Source of the DNA: Sphingorhabdus pulchriflava
GTDB taxonomy: Bacteria > Pseudomonadota > Alphaproteobacteria > Sphingomonadales > Sphingomonadaceae
Assembly: GCF_003367235.1 (NCBI RefSeq)
Contig: NZ_QRGP01000001.1
Location: forward strand, 558,001 to 622,000
Length of the DNA: 64,000 nt
Direction of reading: 5' to 3'
The position numbers and the translations under genes are program-made. Shown here in pieces: positions 42,876 through 52,184 of the stretch (within the stretch, counting starts at the first letter, position 1; every line of letters begins with the position of its first letter). The notes under the pieces are model-generated. The model did no database searches. It had not been told where the DNA came from and saw only the letters and a list, made by a program, of their open reading frames with translations.

Positions 42876-43586
42876 ATGGTAGCGATCTATCGCAGTGAAG
42901 TAGTTCAGGCGCGTGAAGGCCTTGGTGGTGCGGCGCGGCCATGGGAGCGGACAGGCTCGATCGATGTTGAGCAGCTGGTGACATGGGCTTTGGCAGACCA
43001 GATGGTGGAACGGTTCGAAACTGCGGGGCTCTATGCCATTGAGGCAGAGGCGGCGGGCTATGCATCCAGTGGCATGGGTGGCTGCGGTGTGGGCAAGATG
43101 ATGCAGATTGGCCACCTTGGTTGTCGGGTTGATACGGGTGGTGTTCGGATATTCGATGCGGTGCATCCGGTCGCTTATGCCGTGGCCTCTGCTTTGCAGC
43201 ATATCGATGGGGCTGATCGGGTGCGCTATCATGGTCGTGCAGGCACTCGACCGACCGAGTGGGTAGAGCCGCAGCACAAGGCGCGGGCCTCGGTTTGGGT
43301 CAAGCCATGGGTTGAGGCGCAGGTGGAATATGAAGGGCCGGGGCGCAAGGGTGGATATTGCCCTGTCATCATCCTGTGGGATGAGGGGCGACGCACGCGT
43401 GGTCAAAAGCTGTACCGTGAATGGTGGACCGCGCTCACTGATCTTGCATGGGTGCTGTCGACACAGGCGCTGGGCTTCATGGTCACACCGCCGTCCGCGC
43501 CGCCCGAGCCTTGGATAGCGGCTCACAAGGGGCAAGGCGGGCAGGCCCACCCCCGGCACGGGTCCTCCCAGCCCCTCCAAACCTAA
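42876..43586 (+). CDS. Hypothetical phage protein
   Basis: The 236-residue protein begins MVAIYRSEVVQAREGLGGAA and contains CRVDTGGVRIFDAVHPVAYA, then a basic region EPQHKARASVWVKPWVEAQV and a Pro-rich C-terminus. No family recognised. It is the last gene before the packaging genes; equivalents of this position in related phages are often late-gene regulators, but no HTH is clear here. Confidence 0.65.
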   Translation: MVAIYRSEVVQAREGLGGAARPWERTGSIDVEQLVTWALADQMVERFETAGLYAIEAEAAGYASSGMGGCGVGKMMQIGHLGCRVDTGGVRIFDAVHPVAYAVASALQHIDGADRVRYHGRAGTRPTEWVEPQHKARASVWVKPWVEAQVEYEGPGRKGGYCPVIILWDEGRRTRGQKLYREWWTALTDLAWVLSTQALGFMVTPPSAPPEPWIAAHKGQGGQAHPRHGSSQPLQT

Positions 43587-43679
43587 TGGGGTGCGGCAGC
43601 GCGGGGGTCGCGGGTTTTGTGAAAATTTTTGGAAGTCGCGGTTTTGATTGGCTTTTTTATTCGGTTCTGAGGGTGTGAA

Positions 43680-44246
43680 GTGGGATTGATTGTAGACCTG
43701 AATGAGTTTTCCGAGCTGTGCGGGGTCACGGCGGAAACCATGCGGGCGCATATCAAGTCGCTGACCGAGGATCCACTGTGGATGATCAAGCGCGGGACGC
43801 GCGGGTCGGGTTACGAGATTGATGCTGAAGGCGGGGTTGCCTGGTGGAAAGACAAGCGGGCAAGTGAGGAAACTGCCAGTGCCGATCGGCGCGCTCAGTT
43901 GGCGCAACTTCGGCTCGACCTGCTGGGTGATGCGGTTGAAGACGAAGAACGGCTTGGTCTGTCTGGTAGGCAACGGCTTGACGATTATGCCGCCGCGCTG
44001 AAGCGGATCGAACTCGGCAAGGCGATGGGGCAGCTGATAGAACGCGGGCCTCTGGAGGCGGCATTATCGGCTGCTGCGGTTGAGCATCGCCGCGTTTTGC
44101 AACTGATCCCGGGGCAGATGATGGCGGAAACGGGATTATCAAATGCAGATGCGGCGAAGCTGGAAGCGCTGCTCGGCAAAGCTATAGACGATTTCTGGAA
44201 CAAACAGTTCATGCCGCCCAAACCGGCATCGTCTGGCCATGCTTGA
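43680..44246 (+). CDS. Terminase small subunit (Nu1-like)
   Basis: The 188-residue protein starts with an HTH-like DLNEFSELCGVTAETMRAHI, then a helical linker (KRASEETASADRRAQLAQLR) and the family's GKAMGQLIERGPLEAALSAA and helical C-terminus. It should bind the packaging site and recruit the large subunit. The start is GTG, chosen because it begins exactly at the conserved LIVDLNEFSEL segment. It overlaps the large subunit gene by eight bases. Confidence 0.8.
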   Translation: MGLIVDLNEFSELCGVTAETMRAHIKSLTEDPLWMIKRGTRGSGYEIDAEGGVAWWKDKRASEETASADRRAQLAQLRLDLLGDAVEDEERLGLSGRQRLDDYAAALKRIELGKAMGQLIERGPLEAALSAAAVEHRRVLQLIPGQMMAETGLSNADAAKLEALLGKAIDDFWNKQFMPPKPASSGHA

Positions 44247-46332
44247 TATTGGGCAAAATCAGCCGCTGGAATTTACCGCTGCCCTTGCTGTCGTTGGTGA
44301 ATGCCTGTCGGGGATGCGGTTTCCGGAAAAGGTCAAGGTCTCTGTAGCGGCGCGACGGCATCGTGTGCTCAACAATCCGGGGGCCTATAGCGGGCCATGG
44401 GGTGAGGGTCCCTATTTTACCGATCATCTGGATCGGCCGATGGATTGCCTGATGGCGGAATCACCCTATCGCGAAGTCGCGGTGATGGGGCCCAGCCAGG
44501 TAGGCAAGTCAGAGATCGGTAATAACTGGCAGCTGCACAAAGCCATTTACGATCCGTCGGACATGATGTTCCTGATGCCCGATCGCACCAGTATCGACAG
44601 TTACATCAAAACGCAGTTCAACAAGATGATCGAGCTGACCCCTGAATTGTCGGAAAGGCTGATCAACGATACGATCAACCTGAAACAGTTTCGCGGGCTG
44701 GACCTGCATTTCCTGTGGCCAGTTGGTTCGAGCTTTCGTGCACGGCCGATTCCCTGCGGTCGTCTGGATGACAGCGACGAATTCCCGACTGATATCGGTG
44801 ACCAGGGCGATGCCGTGTCGTTGCTTGCCGGACGCATGGGCAGCTTTGAAGCCTATGGCCGGACGATGATGTATATCAATTCGACGCCGAAGCTGGGGCC
44901 GGGCGCGGGGATTGAGGCGTTGGTGGCAGTGGGGACCGACGAGCGTTTTTATGTCGATTGCCTGCAATGCGGTGATCCGTTTGCGCTGTATTTTGACCGG
45001 CTCGATTATGAAAAGGCAGGTACACCGGAAGATGCCGCGACTAGCGCCAAGGTAGTTTGTCCGTCGTGCGGTGGCATTCACATGCCGGGGGAAAAGCGGC
45101 GGCTGCTTGAAACCTATCGCTGGGTTGGCAAGGGTGAGAAGGCGGAGCCTCGCAGCGAATATCTATCGGGGAAGACGGGTGAGCTGCTGCCCAATTTGCG
45201 AGCCTCGTTTAGGTTCGATGGCTTGTTCGGATTTCGCAGCTGGGCCGATATCGCCCGACGGGCGCGGGCGGCTGAAATCAGTTTCGAGATGGAGCAGGAT
45301 GAAGGCCCGTTAAAGGCATTTGACCAGACCATCGTTGGACGCAACTTTAGGCCGCGACAGCAAGGTGAAGAACCTGTCAGCGAAGATGAATTGGTGAAGC
45401 GCGCGAAGGCCAGCCCATACCGGATGGGTGAAGTTCCCCCAGGTGTCCGCGTGCTGGTGGCATCGATCGACCAGCAAGGTAACCGGTTTGAAGTTTCGGT
45501 ATGGGGTTTTGGATGGGGCTTTCGTGCATGGCTGATTGATCGCTGGGCCGAATTGACAATCGAGGAAAATGGACGGCAGCGCCCGCTCCGCCCGTTCAAA
45601 AATGTCGAAGACTGGTCAGTCATTCACAGCAAGGTGATGGCGAAAAGCTATCCCATGGCGGGTGCGCCCAATTTACGAATGAAGATTTTCAATACGGTGG
45701 TTGATACGGGTGGTCTTGATGGCGCCACCGATAACGCCTTTGAGTGGTGGTATGCGATGGTCAAGGGTGACGCTGGATCAGGCCGCGCTGCTTTGCCGGC
45801 AACCGCGATCACGCTGTTAAAGGGTGGTAATAATCCAAAGGCCAAGTTGCTACCACCTCCCACAGTCGATGCGAAGCGCCAGATCAAAGGGGTAGAACAG
45901 GCCGAGATGTATGTTCCAAACGTCAGCCGTTTCAAAGATATTGCCAATGTGCGGTTGAATCGGCGCGATGATGGGCCGGGTTATATCTCCTTCCCTTCTG
46001 ATATTCCGCACGAATATCTGGCCGAGTTGCGCGCCGAGTACAAGAATGGGGATCAGTGGGAACGTCCGCAGCATACGGCCAATGAAACATGGGATCTGTA
46101 TATCTACGCCTATGTTGCGATTGTCCGCTTTGGCGGGTCTGATGCCAGCCTATCCTGGGTTCCTGAATGGGCACGGCCACCCAGGGACGCGCCAGCAAAG
46201 ATTGATCCGCCTGCCATATCATCGCAGCCTGTAAGTGATGCGCCGAAGGTGGTTTCGGTACAGCGACCGTCGGCTCCACCAAGGGCTGCGACTCCACGCC
46301 GGCGCGGGGTTCGATCGGTGCGGGCGCATTAG
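44239..46332 (+). CDS. Terminase large subunit, GpA family
   Basis: The 697-residue protein has the GpA ATPase motor with Walker A GPSQVGKSE (residues 84-92), a DDSDEFP segment that supplies Walker B acidic residues, a zinc-like CLQCGD plus CPSCGG region, and a C-terminal nuclease half with ASIDQQGNRFEVSVWGFGWG and TVVDTGGLDGA. It packages DNA into the procapsid and cuts concatemers. First large gene of a lambda-ordered head module. Confidence 0.95.
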   Translation: MLDIGQNQPLEFTAALAVVGECLSGMRFPEKVKVSVAARRHRVLNNPGAYSGPWGEGPYFTDHLDRPMDCLMAESPYREVAVMGPSQVGKSEIGNNWQLHKAIYDPSDMMFLMPDRTSIDSYIKTQFNKMIELTPELSERLINDTINLKQFRGLDLHFLWPVGSSFRARPIPCGRLDDSDEFPTDIGDQGDAVSLLAGRMGSFEAYGRTMMYINSTPKLGPGAGIEALVAVGTDERFYVDCLQCGDPFALYFDRLDYEKAGTPEDAATSAKVVCPSCGGIHMPGEKRRLLETYRWVGKGEKAEPRSEYLSGKTGELLPNLRASFRFDGLFGFRSWADIARRARAAEISFEMEQDEGPLKAFDQTIVGRNFRPRQQGEEPVSEDELVKRAKASPYRMGEVPPGVRVLVASIDQQGNRFEVSVWGFGWGFRAWLIDRWAELTIEENGRQRPLRPFKNVEDWSVIHSKVMAKSYPMAGAPNLRMKIFNTVVDTGGLDGATDNAFEWWYAMVKGDAGSGRAALPATAITLLKGGNNPKAKLLPPPTVDAKRQIKGVEQAEMYVPNVSRFKDIANVRLNRRDDGPGYISFPSDIPHEYLAELRAEYKNGDQWERPQHTANETWDLYIYAYVAIVRFGGSDASLSWVPEWARPPRDAPAKIDPPAISSQPVSDAPKVVSVQRPSAPPRAATPRRRGVRSVRAH

Positions 46333-46420
46333 GCGTGAAAAAATAGTTTCGCAGAATGCTTGACAATTTTTGAATTAGTTGACAGTCACTCAATCATTCC
46401 ATCGTTGTGCCCGAATCAGA

Positions 46421-46453
46421 CCCGCTCCGGAAATGTCCGCAGCGGGGTTTTTT
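46421..46453 (+). terminator. Terminator-like hairpin after the terminase gene
   Basis: CCCGCTCCGGA pairs with TCCGCAGCGGG (one bulge) and is followed by GTTTTTT. It lies between the terminase and gpW genes, inside the late operon, so either partial termination or read-through/antitermination is implied. Confidence 0.7.
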
Positions 46454-46509
46454 ATGCCCGGATTCGGGGCAGTGATTTTGACCTAACCATAATCTGACAG
46501 GACTGACCG

Positions 46510-46749
46510 ATGGCGCTTTCAGCCGCCGCGCTTGCCAACAAGCAGGCGCGGATCGATTCCTATTATGCTGCAGAGACGGCAATCCTGCGCAACCAGGAAT
46601 ATGAGATGGCCGATGGTCGCCGCCTGGTGCGTGCCGACCTGAAAGAGGTGCGCGCGGCGATCAAGGAACTGGAAGCCGAAATTAATGGCGGAAGCTCTAC
46701 CCCCGTCGTTCGTGGTCGGGCACGGGGCGGCAGGATTATGAGTCGCTGA
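46510..46749 (+). CDS. Head-tail joining protein, gpW-like
   Basis: The 79-residue protein has the gpW pattern of helices (ALANKQARIDSYYAAETAIL) and the beta-hairpin-adjacent EYEMADGRRLVRADLKEVRA, with a basic Arg/Gly tail. gpW closes the portal channel so that the tail can attach. The gene order terminase-gpW-portal matches lambda. Confidence 0.85.
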   Translation: MALSAAALANKQARIDSYYAAETAILRNQEYEMADGRRLVRADLKEVRAAIKELEAEINGGSSTPVVRGRARGGRIMSR

Positions 46750-46750
46750 T

Positions 46751-48460
46751 ATGGCCAACTGGATCGACCGGACCATAGCGGCGATTTCGCCGGCAGCCGG
46801 TGTGCGCCGGATTGCGGCGCGGGCTGCACTGGAACGAACCACTGCGCTGACCAGCCCGACCGAAACGCGTGAGCGGATTAGCGGGCCCGGTGGATATCGC
46901 GGGGGGCGGAGCGATCGGCGGGCGACATCAAACTGGTCAAGCCGCCCGCGTTCGGCAAATGCCGACGGGTCACAGCGCAAAACATTGGTTGGCCGGTCGC
47001 GCGATGCCGCGATGAATTTGCCGCTGGCGACGGCGGCGATCGACAGGCGCGTGACCTATACCGTCGGCACAGGCATGATGGCTATTCCGCAGCTGGATGC
47101 CGAGCGACTTGGACTGGTCGAAGAGGACGCAGCAGCACTGACTGCGCAGATCATGCGCGACTATGACCGCTATATGTCGTCGAAGGATCCGGATGCCGAG
47201 CGATCAGCCACCGGATATGAGCAGCAGGAAATTGTTCTGCGCGGCAGGCTGGAAACCGGAGATATTCTTGGCATTCGCGTGATGCCGCAGGCCGCGACGC
47301 AACCAGGCAGATTGTCGGAGACTGCATGGAAGCTGATCGAGGGTGACCGGATCGTTTCACCGAACGGGCATATCGAAGGTGAGAAACACACCAAATTTAA
47401 TGGTGTGATCGTGTTCGGGGTTGAGCAGGACAGCTATGGTGCGGCGAAAGCCTATCATGTCCTGAAAAAGCCGCAGCAAAATGGTGCTCTGGGGCGCACT
47501 GCAGATGATACCGTGCGGATCCCGGCGTGGGGATCAAAATCGCCGTTGCCGAGTTCGGTGTTGGTAATGAAGAAAACCCGGCCAGAGCAGGCGCGGGGTA
47601 TTCCGATACTGGCGCCGGTTCTGGAAACGCTCAAGCAAATCAGTGATCTGACTGAAGCTGAACTGTTTGCAGCGGTGATGGCAGCGATGCTGGCGATCGT
47701 TTACAAGTCGCCCGGTGCAGCAGCTTTACCCGAGGCGGATTATGGCAGCGGCGATATCGTCCAGTCAGACGGCCCATCACCTGAAACCTTAGCGACGCAA
47801 CAGCGTAGCGATTACCGGCTTGAATCGGGAACGGTACTCGAGCTTGACACCGATTGCGAAGTCGATGTCAAAAGCCCAGGCCGCCCCAATCCGGCGTTCG
47901 ATCCGTTTTTTCAGGCGCTGGCCAAGCAATTGGCCGCGGCGCTGGAAACACCGGTCGAGGTGTTGCTGCTGTCGTTTGAAGCCAGCTATACCGCCAGCAA
48001 GGCCGCGCTCGAGAATTTCTACATTCTGGTGCGGCGCGAGCAGGCCAGTCTTTCGTCGCACTGGTGCGATCCGCATTATCAGTGCTGGCTGTGGGAACAG
48101 GTTGCCCGTGGGCGTTACCCGCAGATCGGGCCTGACTTTTTCGACAATGCGGAGATCCGAGCGCTGTGGAGCGATGTGCGCCACCAGGGCGACGGCAAGA
48201 TTTCGCTGAACCCGCAGCAGGAAGCCAAAGCGTTCGAGATTTACGAAGCGCATGGCTGGGCCACCGGCGAGCAGATTACCGCGATGCTGTTTGGCGGCGA
48301 TTATGCCGCGAACGTCACCAAGCGTGCCGGCGAGCACAGGGCGTGGGTCGATTCCGGACTGCCGGTACCGAACGCCAAGGGTGGCGGCAATGCGCCGGCA
48401 GCGGAGCATGAAGCGCCTGCAACTGGCGGCAATGACAATGGAGACGATGATGGCGAGTAG
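46751..48460 (+). CDS. Portal protein, lambda gpB family
   Basis: The 569-residue protein has lambda-portal features: RSRDAAMNLPLATAAIDRRV and YTVGTGM near the N-terminus, EGDRIVSPNGHIEG, KKTRPEQARGIPILAPVLET, and VEVLLLSFEASYTASKAALE in the stem/crown half. It forms the dodecameric ring through which DNA is packaged. Its end overlaps the protease gene start. Confidence 0.93.
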   Translation: MANWIDRTIAAISPAAGVRRIAARAALERTTALTSPTETRERISGPGGYRGGRSDRRATSNWSSRPRSANADGSQRKTLVGRSRDAAMNLPLATAAIDRRVTYTVGTGMMAIPQLDAERLGLVEEDAAALTAQIMRDYDRYMSSKDPDAERSATGYEQQEIVLRGRLETGDILGIRVMPQAATQPGRLSETAWKLIEGDRIVSPNGHIEGEKHTKFNGVIVFGVEQDSYGAAKAYHVLKKPQQNGALGRTADDTVRIPAWGSKSPLPSSVLVMKKTRPEQARGIPILAPVLETLKQISDLTEAELFAAVMAAMLAIVYKSPGAAALPEADYGSGDIVQSDGPSPETLATQQRSDYRLESGTVLELDTDCEVDVKSPGRPNPAFDPFFQALAKQLAAALETPVEVLLLSFEASYTASKAALENFYILVRREQASLSSHWCDPHYQCWLWEQVARGRYPQIGPDFFDNAEIRALWSDVRHQGDGKISLNPQQEAKAFEIYEAHGWATGEQITAMLFGGDYAANVTKRAGEHRAWVDSGLPVPNAKGGGNAPAAEHEAPATGGNDNGDDDGE

Positions 48461-49871
48461 AGCTTGGTCCAGGGCTTCGATAATTTCGCGCCTGTTTGGC
48501 ACGCCGCTGGCTGTACTGCCTGAAACAGCGGCCATAGTGCTTGGCGCTGTTGGGCCTAAACTGGACGTCGGCCAGCTGTTTGTGGCGCCGACGGGTGCCG
48601 CTTTGTCGATCGATGAAATGCGGTCCATGGCAGCTGCAGAAGTCAACCGTCTTGAAAGTGTTGGCCCGACTGATCGAGCAGCGCCGTTGCATCGCGCCAA
48701 TCGGCTTGGTTTCGTTTTCAATCGCGTGATGCATGTGCCGATCCGTGGTGAAACGGTTTCGGAAAATGATGGAGCGATAGGCCCGTCGAGCGGCTTTACC
48801 GGTTATGACGGTATCCGGGCGCAGGTGATCGCTGCAGATAAGGATCCGGAGATCGGCGGCATATTGCTCGATGTCGATTGCCCTGGTGGTGAAGTTGCCA
48901 GCCTTTTTGAGTTGGCCGATTTTCTGATGTCACGGCGTGGCACAAAGCCAATGCGGGCGATGATCCGCGATTGCGGCTGCAGCGCGGCTTACACAATTGC
49001 CGCCTGCGCCGATCCCGGGCAGGTGACGATGCATGCCCTGGGCCGCGCAGGTTCAAATGGCGTGATCACCATGCACGCCGATTTCTCCGAGCAGTTGGCG
49101 CAGGAAGGTATCAAGGTTCGCCTGTTTGCTTCTGGCACGCACAAGGCAGAGGGCAACCCGTTTGAGCCATTGCCTGAAGAGGTCGCTGCCCGGATTTCGG
49201 CTATGGTCGAAGTCTCTGCCTCTCGGCTGTTCAAGCATGTCGGTAAGGCCCGCGGTATGTCAGCTGAAGATATTCGTAAGCAGCAGGCACAAGTCTATTT
49301 CGGTGACGAGGCGGTGAAAGCCGGGCTCGTCGACAAGATCATGAGCTGGGACGATTCCATGCAGGAATTTGAGCAGCAAGTGAACGGTACGGCGCGCAGC
49401 CGCACTGCAACCGCCCCGTCGGGGGTAAGCTCATCGAAAGGAAAAGCTATGAGCACAGAAGCAACCGCACCGGCGGCGGAACAACAGCCGATTTTCACCC
49501 AGGCCCAGCTTGACCAGGCTGTGGCCTCTGCAAGCGCATCGGCTACCGCTGATGCCAATTTGGCGATGGCCAATTCTGAGCGCGCGCGCTTTGCAGCCCT
49601 TGCCGAACTGGATGGTGGCAGCAAGATTTCGGCAGAGATGGCAACGGCAATGGCCGAAGGCACCAGCGCAGGCGATTTTGCAATCGCACAGGCGAAGGCT
49701 GCGAAAGCCAAGGCCGGTGGTGCCCTTAGCAATGCGCGGGCAGATGCTGTCGATTCCAATGACCTGCCAGAAAGCGGCGCTTCGGCGGTTGCAGCTTCTG
49801 TCGATCAGCAGCCAACCAACCGCGGCGCGGCCTTTGTCGACAAGCGCAAGGCGGCAGCCGCAGCAAAGTAA
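48450..49871 (+). CDS. S49-family capsid protease (gpC-like) with C-terminal scaffold
   Basis: The 473-residue protein has a signal-peptide-peptidase-A-type protease domain. LDVDCPGGEVASLFELADFL precedes the catalytic Ser178 in CGCSAAY, and Lys232 in GTHKAEGNPF completes the Ser/Lys dyad. The last 140 residues are Ala/Glu-rich and coiled-coil-like, the expected scaffold. An internal start (see 49449) may produce that part alone, as in lambda C/Nu3. ATG at 48450 is used; 48447 is also an ATG. Confidence 0.9.
   Translation: MASRAWSRASIISRLFGTPLAVLPETAAIVLGAVGPKLDVGQLFVAPTGAALSIDEMRSMAAAEVNRLESVGPTDRAAPLHRANRLGFVFNRVMHVPIRGETVSENDGAIGPSSGFTGYDGIRAQVIAADKDPEIGGILLDVDCPGGEVASLFELADFLMSRRGTKPMRAMIRDCGCSAAYTIAACADPGQVTMHALGRAGSNGVITMHADFSEQLAQEGIKVRLFASGTHKAEGNPFEPLPEEVAARISAMVEVSASRLFKHVGKARGMSAEDIRKQQAQVYFGDEAVKAGLVDKIMSWDDSMQEFEQQVNGTARSRTATAPSGVSSSKGKAMSTEATAPAAEQQPIFTQAQLDQAVASASASATADANLAMANSERARFAALAELDGGSKISAEMATAMAEGTSAGDFAIAQAKAAKAKAGGALSNARADAVDSNDLPESGASAVAASVDQQPTNRGAAFVDKRKAAAAAK
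49449..49871 (+). CDS. Nested in-frame scaffold protein (Nu3-like) inside the protease gene
   Basis: ATG at 49449 is in frame at residue 334 of the protease, preceded by AAAGGAAAAG, a good ribosome binding site. The product is 140 residues starting MSTEATAPAAEQQPIFTQAQ and ending AFVDKRKAAAAAK, helical and Ala-rich, as for lambda Nu3. Genetic arrangement and codon position support it; it has not been seen as a separate protein. Confidence 0.5.
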   Translation: MSTEATAPAAEQQPIFTQAQLDQAVASASASATADANLAMANSERARFAALAELDGGSKISAEMATAMAEGTSAGDFAIAQAKAAKAKAGGALSNARADAVDSNDLPESGASAVAASVDQQPTNRGAAFVDKRKAAAAAK

Positions 49872-49953
49872 CCCAAAACCGCGCCGCGCCGGATTCCGGC
49901 GGGCCAGCCCATAGAAGCCGGGGCGTGGGCAGCCCCGCATCTGGAGAAATCCC

Positions 49954-50613
49954 ATGTACGATCGAGCATCTTACTCGCAGGAAACTGCATATAATCCGAA
50001 GAACCTCCTCGCTGGTGGTACCGCCACCACGCGCAAGGTTACACTCGCCTCTGGCACTTTGCTGGCAGGCGCGGTCCTTGGTGCAATCCTTGCCGCCTCG
50101 GCAGCCACGGCGACTGCCGGCACGCCGGTTAGCGGCGTTGGTGGCACCGTGGGCAATGGCACTGTTTCGGCAGTCACCACCGACGATGGTGCAATGCCCG
50201 GCAATTGGAATCTGATTTGCACCGCCACGGGCGCAACTGGCAAGTTCAAGGTGGTTCGGCCCGATGGTTCGCTCGATGGTATCCTGACCATCGGCTCTGC
50301 CTATAATGGCGGAATCAATCTGACCGTTTCGGACGGTGCCAATGACTGGCTGGTCGACGATATCATCCCGATCACCGTCAGCTATGACGAGGCCGAGCTG
50401 GAATATAAGCTGTCTGTCGCTGCGGCGACCGATGGCTCGCAATATCCGGCACTGGTGCTGGCGCATGACGCCGACGCCAGCGGGGCGGCGCTCGAGGTGA
50501 TTGCCTATGAAACCGCCAATGTTGTCGGCACCGCGCTGACGCTTGGCGCCGGGCACACCATTGCCAGCATCCGTGAAGGTCTGCGCCTGAAGGGTATCCT
50601 GATCGACGACTGA
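49954..50613 (+). CDS. Head decoration protein, gpD-like
   Basis: The 219-residue protein begins MYDRASYSQETAYNPKNLLA followed by a Thr/Gly/Ala-rich beta region. The N-terminal half resembles gpD-family decoration proteins that stabilise the expanded capsid, with an added beta-rich insert (residues about 50-130). Its place between the protease/scaffold and the major capsid gene matches gpD. A CGGGGC...GCCCCG hairpin lies 17 bases upstream of its ATG. Confidence 0.85.
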   Translation: MYDRASYSQETAYNPKNLLAGGTATTRKVTLASGTLLAGAVLGAILAASAATATAGTPVSGVGGTVGNGTVSAVTTDDGAMPGNWNLICTATGATGKFKVVRPDGSLDGILTIGSAYNGGINLTVSDGANDWLVDDIIPITVSYDEAELEYKLSVAAATDGSQYPALVLAHDADASGAALEVIAYETANVVGTALTLGAGHTIASIREGLRLKGILIDD

Positions 50614-50651
50614 GCCGATCAATAATCGCAATCCGGGGATACGTCCCCACG

Positions 50652-50684
50652 CCCGCCTTGGCAGCTGCCAGAGCGGGTTTTTTT
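50652..50684 (+). terminator. Rho-independent-type terminator between decoration and capsid genes
   Basis: CCCGC pairs with GCGGG around an inner palindrome TGGCAG-CTGCCA, followed by seven T (50678-50684). It sits directly upstream of the CTGGAG ribosome binding site of the capsid gene, within the late operon. Confidence 0.75.
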
Positions 50685-50697
50685 CTGGAGAAATTTC

Positions 50698-51732
50698 ATG
50701 GACAATTATCAGACCTTCAGCACTGACGAGCTGATGCCGATGATCCCGAGCCTGTTTGTGCCGGGCAGCTTTCTGACGCGGGCGTTTTTCCCCGACATCG
50801 TCACCTTTGACACGGCGTTCGTCACTTTCGATCGCGTGCTCGATGACAAGCGCATGGCGCCCTTTGTGGCTCCGCTTGCCCCCGGCAAGGTGCATCAGCC
50901 GCGCGGATACCAGGTTGAAACGCTGGTTCCTGCATCGCTGAAACCGAAAAACCAGATCACCGGCAACGAAGTGCTGACCCGTCGTGCTGGCGAAGCCTTT
51001 GGCGGTGAAATGTCGGCAGCTGACCGTGCAGCGGCGATCCGCGAAGATTATCTGCTGTCGCATCAGGCAAAAATTATCCGTCGTTTCGAATGGATGGCTT
51101 CTTCGATCCTGCGTACCGGTTCGGTTACGCTGGTGGGTGATGACTATCCGTCGACCGTGGTCAACTTTGCGCGGGCCAACACGCTGACCAAGACGTTGCT
51201 GCTGACCGCCCGTTGGGGTGAAAGCGGCGTTTCGCCTTATGATGATGTGCAGGGCTGGATTGACACCGTTGGTGAGCAATCGGGCAGCGCGGTCAATATC
51301 GTCGTGATGGATAAGCTCGCCTGGGGCTATTACATCAACGATCCGAAGACCCAGAAAGCCCTCGATCGCACGCTCGGCCAGACGGCCGCCCTCACCCTTG
51401 GCCTGACGCCCACTGTACCAGGTGCGCCGACGTACAAGGGCACGGACGGCGGTGTCGAATTCTATGTCTATAACGACAATTATGAAGACGACACCGGTGC
51501 TGCAGCCAAGCTGATCCCCGATAACACCGTTATCATGGGCAGCCAGGGCGGCGTTGCGGGTGCGCAGATGTTTGGCGTCGTCCAGCATGCGTCGAACAAT
51601 TATGGCGAAGGCCAGTTCTTCCCGCACAACTGGATCGACGAGAACACCGGTGCGGAATGGATTGAAACCATCACCGCCCCAATCCTCGCGCCGCGCCGCG
51701 TCAACGCCACCCTCTGCGCAACCGTCCGCTAA
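50698..51732 (+). CDS. Major capsid protein, gpE family
   Basis: The 344-residue protein belongs to the lambda E-type HK97-fold family: LFVPGSFLTRAFFPDIVTFD at the N-terminus, FDRVLDDKRMAPFVAPLAPG, YQVETLVPASLKPKNQITGN and a C-terminal FPHNWIDENTGAEWIETITA with RRVNATLCATV. It forms the icosahedral shell. CTGGAG provides a strong ribosome binding site eight bases before the ATG. Confidence 0.95.
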   Translation: MDNYQTFSTDELMPMIPSLFVPGSFLTRAFFPDIVTFDTAFVTFDRVLDDKRMAPFVAPLAPGKVHQPRGYQVETLVPASLKPKNQITGNEVLTRRAGEAFGGEMSAADRAAAIREDYLLSHQAKIIRRFEWMASSILRTGSVTLVGDDYPSTVVNFARANTLTKTLLLTARWGESGVSPYDDVQGWIDTVGEQSGSAVNIVVMDKLAWGYYINDPKTQKALDRTLGQTAALTLGLTPTVPGAPTYKGTDGGVEFYVYNDNYEDDTGAAAKLIPDNTVIMGSQGGVAGAQMFGVVQHASNNYGEGQFFPHNWIDENTGAEWIETITAPILAPRRVNATLCATVR

Positions 51733-51815
51733 ACAAGCGGTCGGTTCGTCAGGCAACGAACCTCTCCTGATGGCCGGGCGCAGTGCTCGGCCATCAACCC
51801 TGTTGGAGATTGAAA

Positions 51816-52166
51816 ATGAAAAAAGTTGCAATTCTTATTGCCGCCAGCGAGCTGGTGCTTGCGGTGGCAAGTTCCGACACCGACGGCAAGCCGGTTATCC
51901 TTGAAGCCGGTGAAGAGCTGACGCCCGAACTGGCCAAAGCGCACAAGCTGAAGAAAGACGATCTGGATGACCTCGTCACCCGTGGTGTTCTGACCGAAGT
52001 ATCTGCGCGCCTCGCCAGTGCATCGAATGCCATTGATCCGGCAGAGCTTGCCGCCGCCAATAAGCGGGCCGATGCGGCAGAGGCAAAGGTTGCCGAACTG
52101 ACGGCCAAGGTGGAGGCTCTTGAAGCCGATCTGGCTGCCGCCACGGCGCCGGCGAAAAACGCCTAA
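51816..52166 (+). CDS. Phage head protein in the FI position
   Basis: A 116-residue protein starts MKKVAILIAASELVLAVASS and ends in a coiled coil rich in Ala/Glu/Leu (residues about 70-112). Its position after the capsid gene corresponds to lambda FI, but no sequence match is recognised. A perfect TGATGGCCG...CGGCCATCA hairpin lies about 20 bases before its ATG. Confidence 0.6.
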   Translation: MKKVAILIAASELVLAVASSDTDGKPVILEAGEELTPELAKAHKLKKDDLDDLVTRGVLTEVSARLASASNAIDPAELAAANKRADAAEAKVAELTAKVEALEADLAAATAPAKNA

Positions 52167-52184
52167 GATATCGGGTGAAAGTCG

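Noticed and set aside
49726-51831. A 701-codon open frame on the minus strand opposite the decoration and capsid genes
   Set aside because: It is the antisense of clearly recognised capsid genes, has no domain-like pattern and arises from GC-rich codon bias.
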